A stretch of DNA of 64,000 nucleotides from Streptomyces sp. NK08204 (GTDB lineage Bacteria > Actinomycetota > Actinomycetes > Streptomycetales > Streptomycetaceae). The stretch spans positions 124,001 to 188,000 of the forward strand of contig NZ_JAINVF010000011.1 in the NCBI RefSeq assembly GCF_020400585.1, written 5' to 3'. Position numbers and translations under genes: made by a program. This document shows, one piece after another, positions 42,300 through 51,400 of this stretch. Each line of letters opens with the position of its first letter. Position 1 is the stretch's first letter. Below the pieces are notes generated by a model. The model was not told the origin of the DNA. It made no database searches and saw nothing but the letters and a program-made list of their open reading frames with translations.

Positions 42300-43703
42300 T
42301 CAGTGGTGGCGCGGCCGGAACTCGGCCGTCCGCTCGCTCGGGACGTGTCCGGTCAGGACGACGTCGGGGATCGCCGTCGGGACCCTTGGGTCCGGGAACT
42401 CGGCCGGCATCGGTTTCGTGTCGGCGGGCTGGTCCCAGCCCGCCGGTGGAGGCGGGAAGGGACCGGATTGCTCGATCAACTTCCCGTAGTGCTCCAGCCA
42501 CTTGCCGTGATCGAAGGTGACGGCGGCGACGATGCGGCCCCGGTGACCGTAGGCCGCAGCGAAACGGCGCTCCTCGACCGATCCCTGGGTGAAGACGATC
42601 TCGTCACCGAAAGGCGGCACGCCGACGGACTTGATGTTCACGCCGAACTGACCGGACCAGAAGCCGGGCAGCAGCAGATGCGGACGATAGTGGGGCTCCA
42701 GGTTCACCATGTTGTGCGCCGCTACCTCCGCACCGAAAACAGCGTTGTCCCAGTGCTCCATCGCCAGGAACTGGTACTCGTAGAGCACATGCGGCGCACG
42801 CGCCACGTCCCCTGCCACGTAGATGCTGTCGGTGACCACACCGTTGATGTCGAAGGCGCGGCCACCGGCATCGCACCCGACACCCCAGAAACCGGCCGCC
42901 AGCCCCGAGCCCTTCAGCCATTCCACGTTGCGGATCGACCCCAGCGAGGCCACCACCACATCGGCGTCGACAGTGGCTCCGTCAGACATGTGCGCCCGCC
43001 GCACATGTCCTTCGGAGTCGCCCTCCAGCGATGACACGCCCAGCCCGCAGCGCAGGTCCACGCCGTGATCACGCTGCATCTGCGCGGCGATCTCCCCGAT
43101 CACCCCGCCCAGCGCACCGACCAGCGGCGCCGAACCCCGCTCGACGACGGTCACCGGGATGTCGAGCTCCCGGCACACTGAGGCCACTTCGGACCCGATG
43201 AACCCGGCGCCGATGACCAGGACCCGCGACGGCGGCTCAGCCAGCTCCTTCTGCAGCTGCGCGGCATCGTCACGCGAGCGAATCGTGTGCACCCCGTGCA
43301 GCGCCGCCTCGGCCGGGTTCGGCCACTGCCGCGCGCGGGTGCCCGTCGCGATCAGCAACCGGTCGTACGGAACCTGCTCCCCGTCGGCCAGGGACACCTG
43401 CTTGGTCGCACGGTCCAGCCCGACGGCGGCCACTCCGAGCCGCCAGTCCGCGTCCACTTCTCGCATGCGGGGCAGCTTCGTGTGGTCGGCCGGCACCCAG
43501 CCCTTGAGCACCTGTTTGGACAGCGGCGGACGGTCGTAGGGCTCGTACGGCTCGTCCCCGATGATGGTCAGGGAACCGGTGAAGCCCTCCTCGCGCAGGG
43601 TCTCCGCGGCCCGCAGCCCGGCCAGAGAGGCACCCACGATGACGATTCGGCCGCTGGCCCGGAACTCCCGGACCAGCTCCGCGACCGTTGCCCGCAGAGT
43701 CAT
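42300..43703 (-). CDS. NAD(P)H-ferredoxin reductase of the P450 system
   Basis: A 467-residue FAD protein with two Rossmann motifs ('IVIVGASLAGLRAAETLREEGF' for FAD near the N-terminus and 'VLVIGAGFIGSEVASVCRELD' for NAD(P)H) and the oxygenase-coupled reductase motif 'YEPYDRPPLSKQ'. It passes electrons from NAD(P)H to the ferredoxin encoded upstream. ATG 43703 overlaps the ferredoxin stop (ATGA), so the two are translationally coupled; the frame extends upstream but would overlap the ferredoxin gene. Confidence 0.9.
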   Translation of the reverse strand: MTLRATVAELVREFRASGRIVIVGASLAGLRAAETLREEGFTGSLTIIGDEPYEPYDRPPLSKQVLKGWVPADHTKLPRMREVDADWRLGVAAVGLDRATKQVSLADGEQVPYDRLLIATGTRARQWPNPAEAALHGVHTIRSRDDAAQLQKELAEPPSRVLVIGAGFIGSEVASVCRELDIPVTVVERGSAPLVGALGGVIGEIAAQMQRDHGVDLRCGLGVSSLEGDSEGHVRRAHMSDGATVDADVVVASLGSIRNVEWLKGSGLAAGFWGVGCDAGGRAFDINGVVTDSIYVAGDVARAPHVLYEYQFLAMEHWDNAVFGAEVAAHNMVNLEPHYRPHLLLPGFWSGQFGVNIKSVGVPPFGDEIVFTQGSVEERRFAAAYGHRGRIVAAVTFDHGKWLEHYGKLIEQSGPFPPPPAGWDQPADTKPMPAEFPDPRVPTAIPDVVLTGHVPSERTAEFRPRHH

Positions 43704-43918
43704 GGCGCCTCGCCCCGCTTCGCGCCGTCCAAGCGGTCGATCACGATCGCCTGCACCGGGCACGCCGCAGCAGCTCGCTCGACCTGCAGGCGCCGCTCGT
43801 CGTCGGGGTTCGGCTCATAGGTGAGCGCCTCCTGACCGTTCAACCTGAAGACCTCGTGCGCCAGATACACGCATTGCGCGTATCCCTGGCACCGATTCAG
43901 GTCCACGACGATCCGCAT
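43700..43918 (-). CDS. 3Fe-4S-type ferredoxin, P450 redox partner
   Basis: A 72-residue ferredoxin. The cluster motif is C-Q-G-Y-A-Q-C followed later by 'AAACPVQAI', so the second cysteine of a classic 4Fe-4S motif is replaced by Tyr, as in P450-linked 3Fe-4S ferredoxins. ATG 43918 has AAGGAG seven bases upstream. It is the first gene of the ferredoxin-reductase-P450-alcohol dehydrogenase operon. Upstream to 44682 no other gene was found. Confidence 0.9.
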   Translation of the reverse strand: MRIVVDLNRCQGYAQCVYLAHEVFRLNGQEALTYEPNPDDERRLQVERAAAACPVQAIVIDRLDGAKRGEAP

Positions 43919-44545
43919 GGGCAGACTCCTTCCGCTCTGCCTCCGCCCCACGGCGACCATCGACCCGGTCATGCAGCCTCGATCATGAAGCCCAGGGCCG
44001 GTTTCTCAAGCCTCCCGTCAGGCGACGGGGCCGGATGCCCCACCCGCCGCCCCGGCCAGGCCACCGAATGAGCAGGTTCGGTCCGGTTCGCTGCGCCGCT
44101 TCCTTCACCGTGACGCTTGTCGGCTGTGAGCGTGAGCGTGGGCGCGGGCGTAACCAGAAGGAGGCGCTGCATCGACGGTGTCGGCATCAGGGTGTGCCCC
44201 GGTCGTCACGCCCTAAAAAAATACTCGTCCCGCCTTCCGGCGATCGCAAACCCGCCTCTGCGGCGAACTGGATGCATCCGTGGCTTCGAGCCCTTACTCC
44301 CCGGGCTGAGGCGATCTCCGGGCCGCTGAAGTTACCGATCACCAGGCCCGCTCCGGCCGCCGTCCCGCCAACCCGCCAACCCGACCGCGTCCTGGCGCTT
44401 GCGCCGAGTGGACACACACTGCTGTGGCCAGGGCGAGGAAGGCCGGCGTGCCGAGGGGACGGCGACGGGCAGCTCGCGCTGAAGAGCGCCATCTGTTGGC
44501 GCTCGCGCCAGCCGGTCAACGGTTACCTTCGCCACTTCGACATTT

Positions 44546-44594
44546 CCATACGTCGTATGGTAACAATGAAAACGCGCTTCCATACGACGTATGG
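44546..44594. promoter_or_regulatory. Two palindromic operator copies upstream of the small secreted protein
   Basis: CCATACGTCGTATGG at 44546-44560 and CCATACGACGTATGG at 44580-44594 are near-identical 15-base palindromes (arms CCATACG/CGTATGG), 34 bases apart. The second is flanked to TTCCATACGACGTATGGAA (44578-44596). The same site occurs between the tetR gene at 47.5 kb and the CYP102 gene. The site lies between the ferredoxin operon (minus strand) and the gene at 44683 and could control either. Confidence 0.75.
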
Positions 44595-44682
44595 AACTGC
44601 TCGCTCGGACCACGCCGGGCGTCATACATCGCCTGACAGAACCGCCGTTGGCGCAGATCACCCCCCTCGGGAAGGAAAGATC

Positions 44683-45078
44683 ATGAACAAGCTCGCGAAG
44701 CGCATCGCCCTCGCTGTCTCCTCCGTCGCGGTCGCCGGTGCCGCCGTCCTCGGTGCCGGTGGCACCGCTTCGGCCGCGCCCCTTGCGTCCACGCACGCCC
44801 AGCGCCCGACCGACGGGGCCGTGGCCGCTGATTACAGCTGGGACCACGGTGTCGGCTACCTGCTCGAGCGGGGCTATTCCTGCGACGAGACCCGCGGCTG
44901 GCACCGGGACCGCCACGGCAGCGATTCGACCCGGCACGACTGCGACGGGCTCTACTACCGCGATGGTCACTTCTACCGCTGGGAGGACGAGGGACACGGC
45001 TGGACGTCGACAGGTCCTACCGCCACGACGGGAACCGCTGCGAGCACGACGGCGGGGGCAGGCACCACCATGACGTGA
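44683..45078 (+). CDS. Small secreted Cys/His-rich protein, probably frameshifted near its end
   Basis: The open frame encodes 131 residues. A signal peptide (basic N-terminus, Ala/Val core, cleavage after 'TASA') is followed by a domain rich in Asp, His, Arg and Tyr ('GVGYLLERGYSCDETRGWHRDRHGSDSTRHDCDGLYYRDGHFYRWEDEGHGW'). After 'GHGW' (near 45003) the residues change to Thr/Ala/Gly. One base in the next frame restores 'DVDRSYRHDGNRCEHDGGG', in keeping with the earlier composition, ending at 45095. A single-base loss or sequencing error is likely. The ribosome site is GGAAGG. Confidence 0.6.
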   Translation: MNKLAKRIALAVSSVAVAGAAVLGAGGTASAAPLASTHAQRPTDGAVAADYSWDHGVGYLLERGYSCDETRGWHRDRHGSDSTRHDCDGLYYRDGHFYRWEDEGHGWTSTGPTATTGTAASTTAGAGTTMT

Positions 45079-45340
45079 GCCGCGACGACCGGTGAGACGG
45101 GTATCGGCCATGTGTGCAAGCAGTTCCCCTCGGCCCTGTCCCTGCCGGCGGCGGGGATCCGTCTGGCGGTCGGGGGGCGGCGTCCCCGACCGGCGGCCGA
45201 GTGAGTGCAGCGCCACTCCTCATGCGGTGCGCCGGTGCCCCCCGGCGCCCGCGCCCTGCCGTACCGCCTCCGCCCGCGCTGCCTCTTCGCCACAGGCCGG
45301 TGTGAGGCACTGCCGAGCCATACCCGGGAGCGCAAGCCGA

Positions 45341-45730
45341 TGAAGAAGTTCCTGAAGGTCGTAGAACGGCGAGTGGCCGTGCAGCCGGTCGTCTCGCACG
45401 TCTACTCGTTGCCCCTCTGCGTACGTCTGCGCTGCGAGCCCGCTGATCCCTATGTCGTCCGTGCCGCCTTCTTCGTCGACTGTGACGAGCCGGTCGAACG
45501 GATCCTGGGGCGGGATCTTCCGGCTGACGGGCTGGAGGGTTCCGCAGGCCACGCGGACGTCCGGATCTGGTCGGCCGCAGGGCGGGGTGACGAATCGATC
45601 TACATCGCCCTCGGGTCTGCCGCAGGCACCGCTTGCTCGAGGTCCCCGTGCAGGACATCTCGTCCTCCCTTCAGGACACCCAGGCTCTGGTGCCACGGGG
45701 GACCGAGTTCGGACTCATCGACCGCGATGC
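45341..45730 (+). pseudogene. Broken SsgA-like (SALP) gene
   Basis: The N-terminal 85 or so codons encode an SsgA-like protein ('LPLCVRLRCEPADPYVVRAAFFVDCDEPVERILGRDLPADGLEGSAGHADVRIW'). Near 45632 ('GTA' then 'CSRS') the frame shifts; in the next frame 'LEVPVQDISSSLQDTQALVPRGTEF' continues the family sequence, then an in-frame TAA (after 'IDRDA') cuts off the end 'LAHLLPRG'. The intact paralogue at 46370 has 'ALLKAPAQEF', 'AVVPRGAELG' and 'LLAHLLAGG' at the same positions. SsgA-like proteins guide cell division and sporulation in Streptomyces. Confidence 0.75.
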
Positions 45731-45801
45731 CTAACTGGCACACCTCCTCCCCCGAGGCTGACCACCGACCATCCATGCTCAGAAGTAAAGGAACCACTGG
45801 C

Positions 45802-46131
45802 ATGTCCCAGTACCAGCTTCGCGTCTACACCCTGTGCAGCTCTGACGCGCTCTCCGCCTACGAGAAAATCTGGGCCCAGCACATTCCCGGTATGGCCAAG
45901 CACCGGATCACCACCCACGGCGTCTGGACGGGGCCCGCGGCGCCCGGAAACGAAACCCCCCGGCTCTACGCCCTCGTTTCCTACAGGGACACCGACGACG
46001 TGCGGGAACGACTGGAGGCGTACCTGTCGAGTCCTGAGTTCCGGGCGGACATGGAGGGCTTCGACACCAGCCAGATCGTCGGCCTCGACGAAACCCTGCT
46101 GACGCCCACCGCGGACTCACCCTTGCGCTGA
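45802..46131 (+). CDS. NIPSNAP-family protein
   Basis: A 109-residue protein with the ferredoxin-like NIPSNAP fold: 'MSQYQLRVYTLCSSDALSAYEKIWAQHIPGMAKHRITTHGVWTG' and 'RLYALVSYRDTDDVRERLEAYLSSPEFRADMEGFD'. The function of the family in bacteria is largely unknown. ATG 45802 has AAGGA upstream. It lies between the two SsgA-like genes on the same strand; the longer upstream frame belongs to the broken gene and is not its start. Confidence 0.8.
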   Translation: MSQYQLRVYTLCSSDALSAYEKIWAQHIPGMAKHRITTHGVWTGPAAPGNETPRLYALVSYRDTDDVRERLEAYLSSPEFRADMEGFDTSQIVGLDETLLTPTADSPLR

Positions 46132-46369
46132 CGGTCGGCCTGCGACGAGTGACGCGGCCAGAAGGGCCGGTGCCGGCAGTGGTGGCCTCGACTGCTCCCG
46201 TCGGCCGGGCGCCTTTGCGGCGGCACGAAGAACTGCTCCTGCGGGTGTCCTCGTGCCGACCGCCACCGGTCCTCGCAGTAACCACGTCTCTGTGCAGCTC
46301 CTTTGAATCCGACGACAGCCCGTCCGATGGCCCTCCCCGGACGACTCGAAGCACCAGGAGTAAGACCCG

Positions 46370-46795
46370 ATGAAGTCATGGAGAACTGTGATCCAGGGGC
46401 TACCTGTGAAGCTTGTCGGCGTGCATGCGACGTCCTTGCCCGTGCTCATGAATCTGCGGTACGAGCCGAGTGATCCCTATGTGGTCCATGCCGCATTCAC
46501 CACCGATGTCGACAGCGACGAGCCGGTGGAATGGATCATCGGGCGCGATTTGCTGATCGACGGCCTGGAGGGCCCCGCCGGCGAGGGAGACGTTCGCATA
46601 TGGCCCGCCGGCGAGGAGGGCTGCCGCGACTTGTACGTCCTTCTCAACCCGCCGTCCGGTACGGCCCTGCTCAAGGCCCCAGCGCAGGAATTCAAGGCGT
46701 TCCTGCAGGAAACGGAGGCAGTGGTGCCCCGGGGGGCCGAGCTCGGCCACAGCGACTTCGACCGCTTGCTGGCTCACCTCCTCGCCGGAGGGTGA
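46370..46795 (+). CDS. SsgA-like sporulation and cell-division protein
   Basis: A 141-residue protein of the SsgA-like family, specific to sporulating actinomycetes. The typical core is seen: 'VLMNLRYEPSDPYVVHAAFTTDVDSDEPVEWIIGRDLLIDGLEGPAGEGDVRIWP' and 'AVVPRGAELGHSDFDRLLAHL'. Its full length and intact frame contrast with the broken copy at 45341. SALPs help localise FtsZ and peptidoglycan remodelling during spore formation. The neighbours do not tell which SALP it is. Confidence 0.88.
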   Translation: MKSWRTVIQGLPVKLVGVHATSLPVLMNLRYEPSDPYVVHAAFTTDVDSDEPVEWIIGRDLLIDGLEGPAGEGDVRIWPAGEEGCRDLYVLLNPPSGTALLKAPAQEFKAFLQETEAVVPRGAELGHSDFDRLLAHLLAGG

Positions 46796-47515
46796 GTCCC
46801 GTCAGGGTGCGACCTGATGCAGGCACACGGACGTCTGCGCCTCGGTGTTCACCGCCATGGTGAGTGGATGTCCGCAGCCGTGGCGTCGAGGGCGGCCGGG
46901 CCGAAGCCAGCCTCGGTCAGGATGTTCGCCGCGACTCCGCGGCCGACCCGCCCCGGTGAGACCAGCCGCCGCGCAGCAGCAACCCGCAACCTGCGTCGCA
47001 GCGCCCGCCTTCCCGCGCTCCATAGCGCGCCGCTCATCGGCAGGCTCCGCCGCAGGGACACACATGAAGACGTTCGGTACGTCGTCGTGGTGCGCCCTGC
47101 AGCGAAAGACTGGCCGCCGTTTGTCCGCATCGCGCTCGCCTCGCAAGCCCGCTGGTGGACGACGGCCGAGTTGCGGTCAGCCGTAGTGCTGGCCGAGCCT
47201 GCTGAACCGCTCGACTCATGGACGGCTACCGGGACGGGCGGCTGCCCGATGAAGAGATCTCGCTTGAGTGAGCGGCTTCAACGCCGACCGTGCGCACGTC
47301 GGGCCCCGCTCCCCGAACCCTGACGGGCTGTACACGCCGGTGCAGCGTAACGTCGTCTTGTGGACTTCCCTGCGGACAGTCTCGTGTCCCGTGCCGCGTG
47401 CGAGGTCAGCCTGCGGGCAAACCAGCTGATCCATGACGTCGAGCGGTGCCTGCAGCGTGAAGTTGCCGAGGCCTGGGAAGACCCCGTGACGCCGGCGGCG
47501 CCAACGAGGTGTGGC
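46796..47515. other. Gene-poor region upstream of the tetR gene
   Basis: No convincing gene is seen in these 720 bases. Open frames are present on both strands, but their codon use and lack of ribosome sites look random. On the minus strand near 46850-46940 a short stretch reads 'ILTEAGFGPAALDATAADI', which could be the end of a decayed methyltransferase, but this is too short to call. Confidence 0.4.
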
Positions 47516-48217
47516 TCAAAGGCCGGCGGCCCGGCCGTCCCGTTCGCCGGTGAGCCGGCTTTCCAGACCGGTGATCAGCGTGTCCATCACGAGGCGGAAC
47601 ATGTGGTCCTGGTCAGGACCTTCAGGGGCTGTGTCCGCAGAGTGCGGGTCTGTGTCCCCGTCACCGTCTTCACCATCGTCGAAGCCGGGGGGCTTGAGGG
47701 TCGACCACTGGCGGAGCGAGCCGTTGAGTTCGGCGGCGAGGACACCGATGACGACGGCGACCATCAGCGCCGCGATCTCCGAGACCTCTGACTGCGGAAC
47801 CCCGGCAGCCTCCACGATCGCGGTGAGCTCGGTCCAGAACGGGTCGTCGGGCTGGATGAAGTCGGGCTGGTGGCTGAACGAGTAGGCCATCAGTTCGGGG
47901 TGACGGTGCGCCAGGGTCCGGAAGTCCGTTGCGAGCAGGCGGATGCGCTCCTGCCAGGGCGCATCCTCCAGCGTCACGGTGCGGAACTGGGCGCCGACCA
48001 TTCTCGTCACGCCGCGCAGCACCGCTTCCTTGTTCGGCACGTGGTGGTACAGCGACATCGGGTTCGCGTCGAGCACGGTCGCGAGCTTGCGCATGGTGAG
48101 CGCCTCGACCCCGTCCTCGTCGATGAGCCGCAGGGCGGCGGCGTAGATCCCGGCCTCGGTCAGAGGCACGTCCCTCTTCCTCGTTCCCCGCGGGGGACGC
48201 CTCACCTTCTTTTCCAT
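47516..48217 (-). CDS. TetR-family repressor divergent from CYP102
   Basis: A 233-residue regulator with an N-terminal TetR helix-turn-helix ('EAGIYAAALRLIDEDGVEALTMRKLATVLDANPMSLYHHVPNKEAVL') and a C-terminal TetR_C-type ligand domain. Residues 185-212 are an acidic low-complexity insert. Its start codon sits inside one of the palindromic sites, so it very likely represses itself and the divergent CYP102 gene. This is analogous to Bm3R1 control of P450-BM3, which responds to fatty acids or similar compounds. Confidence 0.9.
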   Translation of the reverse strand: MEKKVRRPPRGTRKRDVPLTEAGIYAAALRLIDEDGVEALTMRKLATVLDANPMSLYHHVPNKEAVLRGVTRMVGAQFRTVTLEDAPWQERIRLLATDFRTLAHRHPELMAYSFSHQPDFIQPDDPFWTELTAIVEAAGVPQSEVSEIAALMVAVVIGVLAAELNGSLRQWSTLKPPGFDDGEDGDGDTDPHSADTAPEGPDQDHMFRLVMDTLITGLESRLTGERDGRAAGL

Positions 48218-48341
48218 ACCTCGTACGGTATCAGTTTCGTACGTCGTATGGAAATGACCTGAATCACAGCGCCCACCAGGGCGACCGGGCTTGCCTCAAG
48301 TTTCCATACGCCGTACGGTACCAATTCCATACGGCGTATGT
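48214..48341. promoter_or_regulatory. Operator cluster between tetR and CYP102
   Basis: Four variants of CCATACG-N-CGTATGG were found: 48214-48228 (CCATACCTCGTACGG, overlapping the tetR start), 48237-48251 (TCGTACGTCGTATGG), 48304-48318 (CCATACGCCGTACGG) and 48327-48341 (CCATACGGCGTATGT). A fifth half-like site starts at 48344. The repeated 15-base palindrome with one central base is the expected design for a TetR dimer target. Confidence 0.8.
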
Positions 48342-48413
48342 TTCCGTACGGCGCCACGGCATCGACCTGAGCAGCGCGCCCTTGCCCATCCCCCTCCCGC
48401 AGAGGAGCAAGCC

Positions 48414-51400
48414 ATGACCACGCACTCCGCGAACGACCTTCGCCCCATCCGGTCCCCGCGTGGGATCCCTCTCCTCGGCAACACGCCGCAGATCCCCGAC
48501 ACCAATCCGGTGGAGTACTTCGGTGAGCTGTCCAAGCAGTTCCCCGAGGGCATCTACGGCATGGACATCGCCGGCATCGAGCAGGTCTTCGTCTACGACC
48601 CGGACCTGGTGGCCGAGGTCTGCGACGAGACGCGGTTCTTCAAGCAGATCGACAAGACGCCGCTGCACCACGTCCGGGACTTCGCCGGCGCCGGCCTGTT
48701 CACGGCCCACCAGTACGAAGAGGAATGGGGCATGGCACACCGCGTCCTGCTCCCGGCGTTCAGTCAGCGGGCCATGAGGGCTTACTTCGGGCAGATGCTG
48801 GAGATCGCCCAGGACCTGGCGGGCAAGTGGGAGCGCCGGGAGGGGCAGCCGGTCAACATTACCGACGACTACACCCGCCTGACGCTGGACACCATCGCCC
48901 TGTCGGGGTTCGGCTACCGGTTCAGGTCCTTCGACAAGGAGGAGCTGCACCCCTTCCTCAACGCGCTGCTGGGCGCGCTGGTGGAGTCGCTGCGGCGCTC
49001 GCAGGAGCTGCCGATGATGACCAAGCTGCGCAAGGCGGACGACCGGAAGTACCGCGGCAACATCCGTCTGATGCAGGACTTGGTCGAGAGCGTGATCAAG
49101 GAGCGCCGCGAGGGGAAGGGCACCGGTGAGGAGGACCTGCTGGGTCTGATGCTGGAGGCCACCGACCCGGAGACCGGCAAGTTGCTGGCCGACGACAACG
49201 TCCGCGACCAGGTGCTGACGTTCCTGATCGCCGGGCACGAGACCACCAGTGGTCTGCTGGCGTTCGCCACCTACTCGCTGATGCGCAACCCGCACGTCCT
49301 GGCCCAGGCGTACGCCGAGGTGGACCGCCTGCTGCCAGGTGACACGGTCCCGGACTACGACACGATCATGCAGCTGGACGTCATCCCGCGGATCCTGGAG
49401 GAGACGCTGCGCCTGTGGGCTCCGATCCCGGCGTTCGGCAAGGCCCCGCTGGAGGACACCGTGATCGGCGGCCACTACCAGCTCAAGAAGGGCACGCAGG
49501 TCATGATTCTCGAAGGCCCGCTGCACACCCATCCCAAGGCATGGGAGCGTCCGGAGGAGTTCGACATCGACCGGTGGCTGCCGGAGAACCGGGCCCAGCA
49601 GCACCCGCACGCCTACAAGCCGTTCGGCAACGGCGTACGCGCCTGCATCGGCCGGCAGTTCGCGCTCACCGAGGCCCGCCTGGCCCTGGCGCTGGTGCTG
49701 CAGAAGTTCAAGCTCTCGGACACCAGCGACTACAAGATGGACGTGCGGGAGGCGCTGACGCGCAAGCCCGGCAACTTCGAGCTGATCGTCCGCCGTCGTC
49801 AGGAACACGAGCGCACCGTCTTCGGCGCCGCGGACCTGCAGCCCGGCGACACGCAGGCGCAGGCAGCGGTCAGCGGTGTCGGTGTGAACCTGACCGTCGC
49901 CTACGGCTCCAGCCTCGGCTCATGCGAGGACCTGGCCCGCACCATCGCCGACCGCGGCGAGCGCTCCGGCTTCGGCACCACCCTCATCGGCCTGGACGAG
50001 CTGGGTGACAACCTGCCCTCCGAGGGCCTGCTCGCCGTCGTCGCCGCCAGCTACAACGGCAAGGCTCCCGACAACGCCCAGCGCTTCGACGATCTGCTCG
50101 CCGCCGGGCTGCCCGAGGGCTCGCTGGCGAATGTGCGGTTCGCGCTGCTGGGCGCCGGCAACACCCAGTGGGTGGCCACCTACCAGGCATTCCCCAAGCG
50201 GATCGAGGAAGGTCTGCTGGCCGCCGGCGCCACCCCGGTCGTCGAGCGCGGCATCGCGGACGCCGCCGGTGACTTCGACGGCATGGCCACGCGGTGGATG
50301 GACAACCTGTGGGCCACCCTGGCCGAGGAGTACGCCGCCGACACCTCCCAGGCGAGCGGCCCCCGCTACCAGGTCCAGCTGCTCACCGAGTCCGACGTGC
50401 GCCCCGCCATCGTCTCCGAGCAGGCGTACCCGCTCACGGTGGTGGCCAACGAGGAACTCGTGGCCGACGCGACCGGACTGTGGGACTTCAGCATCGAGCC
50501 GCCGCGCCCGTCCGCGAAGTCCATCACCTTCGAGCTGCCCGAGGGCGTCACCTACGACACCGGCAACCACCTGGCCGTCTTCGCCAAGAACGAACTCGAC
50601 CTGGTGGAGCGCGCGCTGAGGCGGCTCGGCGTCGACTACGACCAGGTGCTCCGGCTCGACCAGCCGGCCGGTGGCCGCACCCACCTGCCGGTCGGCACCC
50701 CGGTCACCGCCGGCATCCTGCTCACCGAGTTCCTGGAGCTGCAGGACGTGGCCACCCGGTCCCAGATACAGACGCTCGCCGAGTACACCGAGTGCCCGTG
50801 GACCCGGCCGCAGCTCCAGGCGTACACCGCCGAAACGGAGGAGGCCGAGGAGCGCTACCAGAAGGAGATCCTCGGCAAGCGCATCTCGGTGCTGGGCCTG
50901 CTGGAGCGCTTCGAGGCGGTCGAGCTGCCGCTGGCCGTGTTCCTGGAGATGATGGGCCCCATCCGTCCTCGCTTCTACTCCATCTCCTCCGCCCCGTCGG
51001 CCAACCCGCGCCAGGTGCGCCTGACCGTCGGCCTGCTGGAGGGCCCGGCCCTGTCCGGCGACGGCCAGTACCGCGGCACCTGCTCCTCCTACATCGCGGC
51101 CCTTGAGCCCGGTGACGTCGTGTACGGCTACGTCCGCGTGCCCTCCCCGACGTTCGCCCCGCCTGCCGACCCCGCCACGCCGCTGATCCTCATCGGCCCC
51201 GGCACCGGCATCGCGCCGCTGCGCGGCTTCCTGGAGGAGCGGGCGACACAGCACGCGAACGGCACCCAGGTGGGCGTGTCGCAGGTGTTCGTCGGCTGCC
51301 GCCACCCGGAGCACGACTACTTCTACCGCCAGGAGATGCAGGACTGGGAGCACGCCGGCATCGCCCAGGTGCACACCGCCTACTCGGCGGTGACCGGCCA

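Noticed and set aside
44035..44682. Upstream extension of the small secreted protein
   Set aside because: It would put the signal peptide inside the protein, and it crosses the operator pair at 44546-44594.
46817..47323. Open frame of 168 codons
   Set aside because: There is no ribosome site, composition is Arg/Ala-rich like random GC-rich frames, and there is no recognisable motif.
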